Assembly: GCA_002323775.1 (NCBI GenBank)
Contig: DCPV01000183.1
Span: 1-7,869, forward strand
DNA: 7,869 nt
Direction of reading: 5' to 3'
Source: Firmicutes bacterium UBA1535
Lineage (GTDB): Bacteria; Bacillota; Clostridia; Tissierellales; Sedimentibacteraceae
A model generated the notes under the pieces. The model worked only from the letters and a program-made list of their open reading frames with translations, did not search any database and had not been told where the DNA came from. Positions 1 through 7,400 of this stretch are shown here, in pieces. Positions within the stretch are counted from its first letter, which is position 1; each line of letters starts with the position of its first letter. The translations under genes were made by a program, and so were the position numbers.

Positions 1-813
1 TGTAAATGCTCTAGTTAATTGTCTTGCTCTATCTGATCTAAAATTATAGAAAATTATACCATCTCCTGGTTTAACCAATCCGAGCCTTTCATTTTCTTGC
101 TTGATTAATATAGGTTTAATAAATTCATCTGTAATATTTTTATTATAGGACTCCTCTACTGCTAAAACAGGATTATCCCTTACTATACATAAGCCCTGTG
201 TTAAAGCATCATATGCTTCCTCAGTTCTTTCCCATCTCTTATCTCTGTCCATAGCATAGTATCTTCCAATAATTGAAGCTATATTCCCTATACCTATCTG
301 ATCTATCTTATCTTGAAGTTTTTTAATAAACCTAATACCACTTGTTGGTGAAACATCTCTCCCATCCATAAAGCAATGAATTTGAACGTCCTTAACATTT
401 TTTTGTTTACACAACTGCATAATAGCAAATAAATGGTCTATATGACTGTGAACTCCACCATCCGAAAGCAATCCAAAAAGATGCAGGGTTTTATTGTTTT
501 CATTGACATAGTCAATAGCATTATTTAACGCAGCATTGTCAAAGAATTCTTTATCTTTTATCAATTTTGTTATTTTTGTAAGCCATTGATACATAATTCT
601 TCCTGCGCCAATATTAGTATGCCCAACCTCAGAATTACCCATTTGACCATAAGGTAATCCTACATCCTCTCCACTTGCCGAAAGTGTAGTATTTGAATAT
701 TTATTCAATAATATGTTGTAATTAGCCGTTTTCGCTATTTTAACTGCGTTGCCAAAATAATCTTCACCAATTCCCAGACCATCTAGTATAATCAAAGCTG
801 TTAATTTTTTCAT
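1..813 (-). CDS. gpmI: 2,3-bisphosphoglycerate-independent phosphoglycerate mutase (N-terminal 271 residues, 3' end outside window)
   Basis: The product interconverts 3- and 2-phosphoglycerate in the cytoplasm using two metal ions (usually Mn) and a phosphoserine intermediate. The N-terminus reads MKKLTALIILDGLG, with the metal-binding Asp at D11. The catalytic serine is S61 in YGQMGNSEVGHTNIGAGR. H122 lies in SDGGVHSH, D150-R152-D153 in FMDGRDVSPTSG, and R259 and R262 in the substrate-binding NFRSDRARQLTRAF at the edge of the window. These motifs are diagnostic of the alkaline-phosphatase-fold mutase, not the cofactor-dependent GpmA type. The family is about 510 residues long, so roughly 240 C-terminal residues are missing only because the window ends. 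The ATG follows an AAAGGA ribosome binding site (826-831) by 12 bases, slightly long. The gene starts 27 bp after the pgk-tpi stop with no terminator between, so co-transcription is very likely. Enolase would be an expected next gene, but this is not visible. Confidence 0.96.
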   Translation of the reverse strand, partial: MKKLTALIILDGLGIGEDYFGNAVKIAKTANYNILLNKYSNTTLSASGEDVGLPYGQMGNSEVGHTNIGAGRIMYQWLTKITKLIKDKEFFDNAALNNAIDYVNENNKTLHLFGLLSDGGVHSHIDHLFAIMQLCKQKNVKDVQIHCFMDGRDVSPTSGIRFIKKLQDKIDQIGIGNIASIIGRYYAMDRDKRWERTEEAYDALTQGLCIVRDNPVLAVEESYNKNITDEFIKPILIKQENERLGLVKPGDGIIFYNFRSDRARQLTRAFT

Positions 814-840
814 ATGAATGTGCGTTCCTTTCTAAATAAT

Positions 841-2781
841 CTAATAATTTATTATACCAATAAATTCTTCTGCTTTCAAGCTTGCTCCACCTACTAAAGC
901 ACCGTCAATATCAGGCTTTGACATTATTTCAGAGGTATTGCTAGCCTTTACGCTTCCGCCGTACTGGATTCTAACACTTTCGCTTATTTCTTCATTATAC
1001 AGTTCTCTAATAACATTTCTAATATGCGAAATCATTTCTTGTGCCTGCTCGCTAGTCGCAGTTTTTCCAGTACCTATTGCCCAAACAGGCTCGTATGCAA
1101 CAGCTATGTACTTAAAGCTATCTGCCTCAATATCCTTAAATCCATTGATAATTTGAGTTTTAACTGTTTCCTTTTCAATATTTGCCTCACGCTGAGCCAA
1201 AGTTTCTCCTACGCATAATATTGGCTTTATGGCATGCTTTAATGCAGATTTTATTTTTTTATTTAAAAATTCATCATTTTCATTAAAATACTGCCTTCTC
1301 TCAGAATGTCCTATAAGCACATAATCAACACCTATATCCTTGAGCATAAGAGGAGAAACCTCACCTGTATATGCACCACTTTCCTCACAGTGCATATTTT
1401 GAGCACCTAGCTTAATTTTAGATCCCTTTAAAGCTATTTTCAAAGAATGTAATGCAGTAAAAGGAGCACAAATTAATATTTCTCTATTTTTATCAAAATT
1501 ATTCGAAAACTCAATTAAACTTTTTGTTAAGCTCAAGCCTTCATCTATTGTATTGTTCATCTTCCAATTTCCAGCAATTAATGGAGTACGTTTATCATCC
1601 ACGGCATCAATACCCGGCAATATTTTTCCTTCTAAAAATTCTAATGATGCTCCGCCTCCAGTAGAAATATGTGTTATTTTATCTGCAAGTCCAATTTTTT
1701 CCACAGCCGCCGCACTATCTCCGCCACCTATTATTGAAATAAGATTAGGACTTTCCGAAATAGCATATGCTATACTATTAGTGCCTTTAGCAAAATTATC
1801 CATCTCAAAAACTCCTACAGGTCCGTTCCAAATAACAGTTCTTGAATTTTTAATTACATCGATAAACATTTCTGTGGATTTTTGACCAATATCAAGTCCC
1901 ATGTAATCATCTGGTATATTATCAATGCTTACTGTGTAAAAATCAGTATCATTTTTAAATTCCTTTGCAACTACAATGTCTATTGGTAAGTATAATTTAA
2001 CATTTTTTTCTTTTGCTTTTTCAATCAAAGCTTTTGCAAGTTCTATTTTATCTTCTTCAAGTAATGATTTACCAATATTTTTACCGTTTGCCTTTAAAAA
2101 TGTATAAACCATTCCACCGCCGATTATTACATTATCAGCAATATTTAGCAAATTCTCAATTACAGATATTTTGTCAGACACCTTAGATCCACCAAGTATT
2201 GCTGTAAGCGGTCTTTCAGGATTAGACAATGCCTTACCCATAACCTCTATTTCTTTTTCAATCAAAAAGCCTACAGCAGATGGTATAAATTTACAAACTC
2301 CGGCAGTTGAAGAATGTGCTCTGTGAGCAGCTCCAAATGCGTCATTTACAAATATATCAGCCAAGGAAGCTAAATTTTTAGCAAATTCCTCACCATTTTT
2401 TGTTTCTTCTTTTATATATCTTGTATTTTGTAAAAGCATGATTTGTCCTGCCTGTAGCTTAGCAGCATCAGACCTTACCTTATCATCAACAACTATATCG
2501 CAATCTTCAAATATTACTGCTCTTTTAGTCAATTCTTCAAGCCTCTTTGCTACTGGAAGCAATGAGTATTTGTGATTTGGCTCACCATCCGGTCTGCCAA
2601 GATGAGACATGAGTATTACTGCTGCACCATTATCTAGCAAATAATTAATTGTAGGTAAAGCACTTGTAATTCTAATATCATCTGTTATATTCATATTTCC
2701 ATCAAATGGAACGTTGAAGTCACATCTTACTAAAACTTTTTTATTTTGAACATTGATATCTCGCAATCCTTTTTTATTCAT
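841..2781 (-). CDS. pgk-tpi: Bifunctional phosphoglycerate kinase / triosephosphate isomerase fusion
   Basis: One uninterrupted 646-residue frame joins two glycolytic enzymes. Residues 1 to about 397 are a full-length PGK: RCDFNVP (19-25), SHLGRPDG (59-66), AILGGSKVSDK, NGPVGVFE with nucleotide-site E326, and GGGDS (352-356). Residues about 398-646 are a full-length TPI: AGNWKMN with catalytic K407, IGHSERR with H492, YEPVWAIGTGK with E564 and its flexible phosphate loop, then GGASL near the end. Subtracting 397 puts H and E at 95 and 167, as in free TPI, so no residues are lost and there is almost no linker. Both active sites look intact. PGK makes ATP from 1,3-bisphosphoglycerate; TPI interconverts DHAP and GAP. 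A covalent PGK-TPI is known in Thermotoga maritima, where, from memory, free PGK and a tetrameric fusion are both found. AAAGGAG lies 6 bases before the ATG. The gene lies between gap (176 bp upstream) and gpmI (27 bp downstream). Confidence 0.98.
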   Translation of the reverse strand: MNKKGLRDINVQNKKVLVRCDFNVPFDGNMNITDDIRITSALPTINYLLDNGAAVILMSHLGRPDGEPNHKYSLLPVAKRLEELTKRAVIFEDCDIVVDDKVRSDAAKLQAGQIMLLQNTRYIKEETKNGEEFAKNLASLADIFVNDAFGAAHRAHSSTAGVCKFIPSAVGFLIEKEIEVMGKALSNPERPLTAILGGSKVSDKISVIENLLNIADNVIIGGGMVYTFLKANGKNIGKSLLEEDKIELAKALIEKAKEKNVKLYLPIDIVVAKEFKNDTDFYTVSIDNIPDDYMGLDIGQKSTEMFIDVIKNSRTVIWNGPVGVFEMDNFAKGTNSIAYAISESPNLISIIGGGDSAAAVEKIGLADKITHISTGGGASLEFLEGKILPGIDAVDDKRTPLIAGNWKMNNTIDEGLSLTKSLIEFSNNFDKNREILICAPFTALHSLKIALKGSKIKLGAQNMHCEESGAYTGEVSPLMLKDIGVDYVLIGHSERRQYFNENDEFLNKKIKSALKHAIKPILCVGETLAQREANIEKETVKTQIINGFKDIEADSFKYIAVAYEPVWAIGTGKTATSEQAQEMISHIRNVIRELYNEEISESVRIQYGGSVKASNTSEIMSKPDIDGALVGGASLKAEEFIGIINY

Positions 2782-2895
2782 TTCAAACTCCTTTACGCCA
2801 ATATTAAAAGTAGCTTTTCACAATTTATCAAATATTAGCATCATTTTATTTGCTTAAAATATAATTTCTCTTACTATATTTTAACTCGTTATGAA

Positions 2896-2932
2896 TAAAA
2901 GTGCAATCAAAATATAATAAATTGCACTTTTA
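2896..2932 (-). terminator. Stem-loop between gap and pgk-tpi (partial terminator or mRNA-stabilising hairpin)
   Basis: A perfect 12-bp inverted repeat (TAAAAGTGCAAT at 2896-2907, ATTGCACTTTTA at 2921-2932) with a 13-base loop begins 25 bases after the gap stop codon. Read in the gene direction, the stem ends in CTTTTA followed by TTCATAAC. The U-tract is therefore short and interrupted, and the stem has only a few G-C pairs. It could be a leaky terminator that lowers pgk-tpi and gpmI expression relative to gap, or a 3' end protecting a processed gap transcript. The hairpin is seen; its function is inferred. Confidence 0.55.
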
Positions 2933-2957
2933 ATATTAATTTTTTAAGATTTTTTAA

Positions 2958-3965
2958 TTAACGTTTAGCAAAATATCCAACAGTTCTAATTAATTGAGCT
3001 GTATAAGACATCTCATTGTCATACCAGAATAAAAGTTTAACCATTTGCTTACCATCAACTTCTAAAACACTTGTAGACAGAGCATCAAAAATGCTTGCAT
3101 AATTGCTTCCTATTATATCACTTGAAACGATTGGGTCTTCTGTGTATCTCAATGTTTCATTAGCGGCTTCTTTTATAGCCTTGTTTATTTCTTCAACGCT
3201 AGTGTTTTTCTTAAGTTCTACAACTAAATCAACTATAGAGCCTGTTATAGTTGGAACCCTCAACGCTATTCCATCCAATTTACCCTTTAATTCAGGTATA
3301 ACTAAACCTATAGCTGCTGCTGCTCCAGTAGATGAAGGAACTATATTAGCTGCTGCTGCACGACCTCTCCTAGTGTAAATTCCTTTTGGATGAGGTAAAT
3401 CCAAAGTGCTTTGGTCATTAGTATAAGCGTGAACTGTTGTCATGTAACCCTTAACAATGCCGAATTTATCATTGAGAACCTTAGAAACTGGTGCTAAAGC
3501 GTTTGTTGTACAGCTCGCTCCAGATATAACTGTTTCTGAACCATCTAATATTTCATGGTTTACATTGTAAACTACTGTTTTCATATCTCCAGATGCAGGT
3601 GCAGATATTACTACTTTTCTAGCTCCAGCCTTGATATGCTTTTCTGCTTTTTCCTTAGAAGTGAATATACCTGTACATTCTATAACTACATCAACACCAA
3701 GCTTGCCCCAAGGTAAATTTTCAGGATCTCTTTCAGCAAATATAGTTATCTCTTTTCCATCAACTACTATTTTATTGTCATGATGAGATATCTTATCTAT
3801 CATGTAATTTCCATGTGCAGTGTCATACTTTAGCAAATACGCTAAGCCCTCAGCATCTGTAAGGTCATTTATAGCAACAACCTCAAACTCATCTCTTTTC
3901 TCATTCAACAATCTGAATGCCAATCTTCCTATTCTACCAAATCCATTAATCGCAACTTTTACCAT
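2958..3965 (-). CDS. gap: Glyceraldehyde-3-phosphate dehydrogenase, NAD-dependent glycolytic type
   Basis: This cytoplasmic enzyme oxidises and phosphorylates glyceraldehyde-3-phosphate to 1,3-bisphosphoglycerate, the substrate of the PGK encoded next. The protein has 335 residues, the normal family length. The Rossmann motif NGFGRIGR lies at residues 7-14. D34 (AINDLTD) sits where the NAD ribose is bound in NAD-specific enzymes. The catalytic cysteine is C152 in [11 protein letters not shown] and its partner is H179 in [10 protein letters not shown]. The stretch LDLPHP keeps the proline usual in NAD-type enzymes, which argues for a catabolic rather than an NADPH-linked (GapB) role. After this, the S-loop reads [23 protein letters not shown], with extra glycine and arginine compared with the common HKDLRRARAA form. 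GGAGGA (3973-3978) lies 7 bases before the ATG. It is the first gene of the likely gap, pgk-tpi, gpmI operon. No cggR-type repressor gene precedes it. Confidence 0.98.
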   Translation of the reverse strand: MVKVAINGFGRIGRLAFRLLNEKRDEFEVVAINDLTDAEGLAYLLKYDTAHGNYMIDKISHHDNKIVVDGKEITIFAERDPENLPWGKLGVDVVIECTGIFTSKEKAEKHIKAGARKVVISAPASGDMKTVVYNVNHEILDGSETVISGASCTTNALAPVSKVLNDKFGIVKGYMTTVHAYTNDQSTLDLPHPKGIYTRRGRAAAANIVPSSTGAAAAIGLVIPELKGKLDGIALRVPTITGSIVDLVVELKKNTSVEEINKAIKEAANETLRYTEDPIVSSDIIGSNYASIFDALSTSVLEVDGKQMVKLLFWYDNEMSYTAQLIRTVGYFAKR

Positions 3966-4029
3966 TTTATTTTCCTCCGTTTAAAATTTATATTCAATAT
4001 GTTTTACTGTTTAATTAAAAACCTTATAT

Positions 4030-4058
4030 AGTATAACATATATCCTTTTATTATACAA
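4030..4058 (-). promoter_or_regulatory. Promoter of the gap operon (extended -10)
   Basis: On the minus strand a -35-like TTGTAT (4053-4058) is followed after exactly 17 bases by TATACT (4030-4035). A TG one base upstream of the -10 makes a canonical extended -10 (TGTTATACT). Transcription would start near 4023, giving a leader of roughly 58 bases before the gap ATG. The -35 matches the consensus only in TTG, which the extended -10 could offset. Assigned from sequence and spacing only. Confidence 0.65.
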
Positions 4059-4069
4059 GTGTATAATAA
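4048..4069. promoter_or_regulatory. Palindromic candidate operator overlapping the gap -35
   Basis: The arms TTATTATACA (4048-4057) and TGTATAATAA (4060-4069) are exact reverse complements, separated by only two bases (AG). The palindrome covers the whole -35 hexamer of the proposed gap promoter, the usual place for a repressor operator. It does not resemble the CggR operator (CGGGAC..TGTC type) or the Rex site (TTGTGA..TCACAA type) as I know them. AT-rich DNA raises the chance of such repeats, but ten matched pairs placed on the -35 is notable. The binding protein is unknown. Confidence 0.5.
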
Positions 4070-4408
4070 TTGTAAATAATTTCCATAAATAATTGCATTA
4101 AAACTTATACTAATGCTTTACTATTGGAATCATAAATTTTATTTAATAAAAAAATATAAAATTTATCTGTTCATATTATACACATATTATATAAAATATA
4201 TATTTATTTTTCAAGTTAAATATTTTTATTATATAAAATTAATAATGTATTCTTAATGATACTATGTATTATAAATGGGACAAACATAGATTGAAAATAA
4301 TACAACATTATGTAAAAACAAGAAGTTTATTAGCTCTAACTTAATACAAATACATGATATGAACAGCAAAATAATTTATTAAAATGTGGTATAAATAATG
4401 CAATGTAC

Positions 4409-4437
4409 TTTACATGTAACTTCATAGTTAATATATA
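4409..4437 (+). promoter_or_regulatory. Promoter of the M6 protease gene
   Basis: TTTACA (4409-4414) and TATATA (4432-4437) are separated by 17 bases, fitting a housekeeping sigma factor. Transcription would start near 4444, about 34 bases before the ATG. TATAAC (4434-4439) is a closer -10 match but would need a 19-base spacer. The -35 lies partly in a 10-bp palindrome, TTACATGTAA (4410-4419). Confidence 0.55.
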
Positions 4438-4443
4438 ACTATG
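4423..4443. promoter_or_regulatory. Palindromic candidate operator over the protease -10
   Basis: CATAGTTA (4423-4430) and TAACTATG (4436-4443) form a perfect 8-bp inverted repeat around a 5-base ATATA centre. It spans the proposed -10 and ends about where transcription would begin, so a bound protein would block RNA polymerase. It could also form a weak hairpin if transcription started further upstream. No regulator is identified. Confidence 0.4.
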
Positions 4444-4477
4444 GGAAAACGATAAACATATTATCTAGGAGGAAAAA

Positions 4478-7246
4478 ATGAAAAAAAGATTATTAGGTTT
4501 AGTGTTGGTATTTTGTATGACTTTATCTATGCTCACACCTGCTTTTGCACAAGAGGCTAAAAATACTAGCAGTGGTTTTAGGGGCAGAGAAACTATACAG
4601 AATCAAAACGGAAAAAGGCAAGAAAATAAACACATAAACAACACAGACAACAAGCTTAATCCACAAAATAAATTAACTACAACTAAAGTTAAACAATTTA
4701 AGGATTCAGGTTTATCTAACAAAAAAGAAAAATCATTCAATGATGCTTTAGAATCTATTGACAAACAAGGCTATAGTTCTAACAAATTTACAGCAAAGCC
4801 TTTAGTTATTTTAATGGATTTTCCAAATTACAAGCATACAGAACTAGATAGTAAAGAACCTTGGAGAATAAATTCATTTACAGGAGAAGAAGCAAGCCCT
4901 GAGTTTTATAATTCACTATTTTTTGGAGATGATTTCTATCTTACAGGCGATGGAAATAAACATATAACAGTTAATAAATTCTTCATGGAGGAATCCGGAG
5001 GAACTTATGAGTTTAAGGGTGATGTGTTTGGATGGTATACAGCCAAGAACAATATAGAGTACTATGGTTACAACGATCCTGATCACTGGGGAGGATCCGA
5101 TCAAATAAGAGCAAGCTGGCTTGTAAAGGAAGCTATAGAAGCTATGGTAGAAAATAATCCTGATTTAGATTTATCTCAATATGATGTAGAGGATAAATGG
5201 GACATTGATGCTGATGGAAATTACGATGAGCCAGATGGAATTATTGATACTGTAGTTGTCATTCACGCTGGTTTAGGAGAAGAATGGGGAGGCGGTTCTA
5301 TTGGCGAGGATGCTATATGGCCTTTTAGAATAGGCTTTAGCTGGTATGATAATGATTTAGATCTCAATAATCCTACAGATGCTGCTAAATTAATTATAGA
5401 AGATGAGAATGGAAATACACCTGCATATAAATTTGAAGATAATAGTGGCAAAACTTGGTTTGCAGAAGACTTTACAGTATTTGAGCAAGACTTACCTTTA
5501 GATTTATTTGTACATGAATATGGTCATGTACTTGGATTGCCTGATTTGTACGCATCAAATGGTACACCTCCTGTCGAAAATTGGTCAATAATGGGTGGAA
5601 GCTACAGCGGAGACCCAAGAGGCTCTGAGCCAACCAGCTATGGTGCTTTATGCAAAAAATTCTTACAAGAGGATTTTGAAAAAAGAGGAAGAAACTATGC
5701 TAGATGGCAAAATTCTTTAGAAATCAACATAGAGGATATAGGTAAAAATGGACTTGATGTTATTTTGGATCAAGCAAGCTTGAAAGGTAAAAACAACGAC
5801 TCTGTTATAATAAATTTACCTAAGAAAGCAGGAAATCAAATAACTGTTCCAACTGGAGATTATGCGTACTTTAGTGACAACAGAGACAATATGGAAAACT
5901 ATATGTATTTGAAGGAAGGCTTAAATTTAAGTACAATTACAAGCACCGGATCAGCAATAACACTATCATTTGATGCTTGGTGGGATATGGATCCAGGATT
6001 TGACTTTTTCGCAGTTCAAGCTAAAGTTAAGAATACTGATAATTGGATAACTCTAAAAGATATGACAGGTCATACAACTGATGAAGTAGATCCTTGGTTA
6101 TATGCTAATGAAACACCTGAACAAATTCTTGATAGAAACCCAGGGTGGGCTATAACTAACGATTCTGGAGATGAATGGCTCAAAGTAGAATTTGATTTAT
6201 CAGAATTTATAGGTGAAGAAATCGAACTAAGATTTAGAATAAAAACTGACGGCAATACACCTGAACAAGGCATATATTTAGATAATATAAGCATAAAAAA
6301 TTATGAGAACATATTAATAGAAGATAATGCTGAGGGAGACTTGAAATTCGAGTTAGAAAGCTTTTTAATATCTAATGGATATGAACCTTCAACTAATCAT
6401 TATTATATACTAGAATGGAGAAACAGCGGAGCAGAAACATTAGTTGATAAGGGTTTGCAAACTATTAATATTGGAAGACCTACACTTGAATATGACCCAG
6501 GATTAGTTATTTGGTATATCAATGATAAATATGGCGGAAGAAGGGTTGACCAAAATAACTGGAATCATAAAAATGAACAATATGCAAGTATAATAGATGC
6601 AGACCAAAATCCAGTTTGGTATAAATATTTAACAATGGATGCAGAAGGACCCGATGCAGTAAATTATCAAATGCACGATGCTGCTTTTTCTTTAAAAATG
6701 GGTAGTGAATTGCTAATAAATGGCTCTGGTGGCAATCATAAATGGACTATAACTGACAATAATTTGTTTATGAATCCTGTGTTCAGTGATAGCAATGATT
6801 ACACATCAGCAAGCACAGGCAGACATTGGATGGGAGTTTCATTAGTAGAATATGGATTAAGAGTGTTTGTAACAGAAGAAAGCAAAGATAGAAGCACCAG
6901 TAAAATACATATTGCCTTAGATAATGGTATAAACAATCCTACAAAACAAAAACAAACAATTATTAACTGGATCAAACTTGACAAGAATTCTATTGTTGTA
7001 AATACAAATAAAAGATATGGTGATAATTCATTTGTTGAATTTGTTGGAAAAGATGGCTCAACTAAGCAATGCGTATTAAGCTATAATAATGGTAGATACT
7101 CTACAGATGCTGATTTTTTAGCAGAAGATAATAATTGGCAAATAAAATTTGTAATATTAGAAGATGCTGTTGGAAATTCAAAGGCTATATATAATGTTTT
7201 AGTAAATGGAATATATGGTGTTGATTTTGGAAAGTTAATTAAATAA
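4478..7246 (+). CDS. Secreted M6-family zinc metalloprotease (immune inhibitor A-like)
   Basis: This 922-residue extracellular protease starts with a Sec signal peptide: KKR, a hydrophobic core, then a likely cut after AFA at residues 24/25. C13 is not in a lipobox. Residues about 25-100 are Asn/Lys-rich and probably a propeptide. The M6 domain begins near PLVILMDFPNYKH. DIDADGNYDEPDG (242-254) resembles a calcium site. The zinc motif HEYGHVLGLPD (346-356) supplies two histidines, the catalytic E347 and D356, and ENWSIMGG (M372) is the Met-turn. LSFDAWWDMDPG (around D499) to IYLDNISI (around D602) matches the jelly-roll domain of InhA proteins. NHYYILEWRN (from 640) and DPGLVIWYI (from 673) are also family hallmarks. 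Residues about 825-922 look like an added Ig-like beta-sandwich. No LPXTG, SLH or membrane anchor is seen, so it is probably released. AGGAGG (4467-4472) lies 5 bases before the ATG. The gene appears monocistronic. A role in protein feeding is inferred; M6 relatives can also be virulence factors. Confidence 0.95.
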   Translation: MKKRLLGLVLVFCMTLSMLTPAFAQEAKNTSSGFRGRETIQNQNGKRQENKHINNTDNKLNPQNKLTTTKVKQFKDSGLSNKKEKSFNDALESIDKQGYSSNKFTAKPLVILMDFPNYKHTELDSKEPWRINSFTGEEASPEFYNSLFFGDDFYLTGDGNKHITVNKFFMEESGGTYEFKGDVFGWYTAKNNIEYYGYNDPDHWGGSDQIRASWLVKEAIEAMVENNPDLDLSQYDVEDKWDIDADGNYDEPDGIIDTVVVIHAGLGEEWGGGSIGEDAIWPFRIGFSWYDNDLDLNNPTDAAKLIIEDENGNTPAYKFEDNSGKTWFAEDFTVFEQDLPLDLFVHEYGHVLGLPDLYASNGTPPVENWSIMGGSYSGDPRGSEPTSYGALCKKFLQEDFEKRGRNYARWQNSLEINIEDIGKNGLDVILDQASLKGKNNDSVIINLPKKAGNQITVPTGDYAYFSDNRDNMENYMYLKEGLNLSTITSTGSAITLSFDAWWDMDPGFDFFAVQAKVKNTDNWITLKDMTGHTTDEVDPWLYANETPEQILDRNPGWAITNDSGDEWLKVEFDLSEFIGEEIELRFRIKTDGNTPEQGIYLDNISIKNYENILIEDNAEGDLKFELESFLISNGYEPSTNHYYILEWRNSGAETLVDKGLQTINIGRPTLEYDPGLVIWYINDKYGGRRVDQNNWNHKNEQYASIIDADQNPVWYKYLTMDAEGPDAVNYQMHDAAFSLKMGSELLINGSGGNHKWTITDNNLFMNPVFSDSNDYTSASTGRHWMGVSLVEYGLRVFVTEESKDRSTSKIHIALDNGINNPTKQKQTIINWIKLDKNSIVVNTNKRYGDNSFVEFVGKDGSTKQCVLSYNNGRYSTDADFLAEDNNWQIKFVILEDAVGNSKAIYNVLVNGIYGVDFGKLIK

Positions 7247-7313
7247 ATCATCAAATTTAATATAAATTAAATATAACTAATACTAATTCCATTAAATCAA
7301 GATTTTAAAAGTT

Positions 7314-7354
7314 AAAGAACAGGGTATATTATAAAAATATAAACCCTGTTCTTT
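7314..7354. terminator. Bidirectional intrinsic terminator between the convergent protease and glycyl radical enzyme genes
   Basis: A perfect 12-bp stem, AAAGAACAGGGT (7314-7325) with ACCCTGTTCTTT (7343-7354), encloses a 17-base AT-rich loop. On the plus strand it ends in CTTTTGC, about 67 bases after the protease stop. On the minus strand it ends in CTTTAACTTTTAAAA, about 46 bases after the glycyl radical enzyme stop. The GGGT/ACCC core next to the loop, T-rich flanks and placement between convergent stop codons support use by both genes. The rest of the 154-bp spacer shows nothing else firm. Confidence 0.85.
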
Positions 7355-7400
7355 TGCTATAATCCCTTTTATTCAAATCTTGTTCAAGATAAGTTGTTAT

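Larger units (their letters stand above)
3966..4477. other. Divergent AT-rich intergenic region between gap and the M6 protease gene
   Basis: This 512-bp spacer has no plausible gene. It holds the gap promoter and palindrome near 4030-4069 and the protease promoter and palindrome near 4409-4443, each listed separately. The middle (about 4080-4400) is very AT-rich. It contains an all-A/T 11-bp inverted repeat (4132-4142 with 4156-4166), which can easily arise by composition alone. I see no tRNA, T-box, known riboswitch core or CRISPR repeat. Confidence 0.6.

Noticed and set aside
938..1885. Plus-strand ORFs of 64-110 codons opposite pgk-tpi
   Set aside because: They lie antisense to well-conserved coding sequence, have no ribosome binding site or recognisable domain, and are explained as shadow frames.
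2801..2831. Possible pgk-tpi promoter TTGATA / TAATAT on the minus strand
   Set aside because: The spacer is 19 bases, too long, and transcription would start almost on the ribosome binding site. Read-through from gap is simpler.
3103..3378. Plus-strand 91-codon ORF opposite gap
   Set aside because: It is entirely antisense to conserved GAPDH coding sequence; its hydrophobic, Ser-rich composition is the typical reverse-strand artefact.
4132..4166. 11-bp inverted repeat with 13-base loop in the divergent spacer
   Set aside because: It consists only of A and T in a region that is nearly all A and T, so it is expected by chance and not tied to either promoter.
3966..4477. Search for a riboswitch, small RNA, tRNA or CRISPR in the long spacer
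   Set aside because: No conserved core, T-box motif, clover-leaf or regularly spaced repeat was seen.
4478..4560. Protease as a lipoprotein because of C13 in the signal sequence
   Set aside because: The residues before C13 (VLVF) do not make a lipobox, and a better signal peptidase I site (AFA, residues 22-24) follows.
4916..6984. Several minus-strand ORFs of 61-74 codons inside the protease gene
   Set aside because: All are internal to the M6 frame, short, and without start signals or family resemblance.
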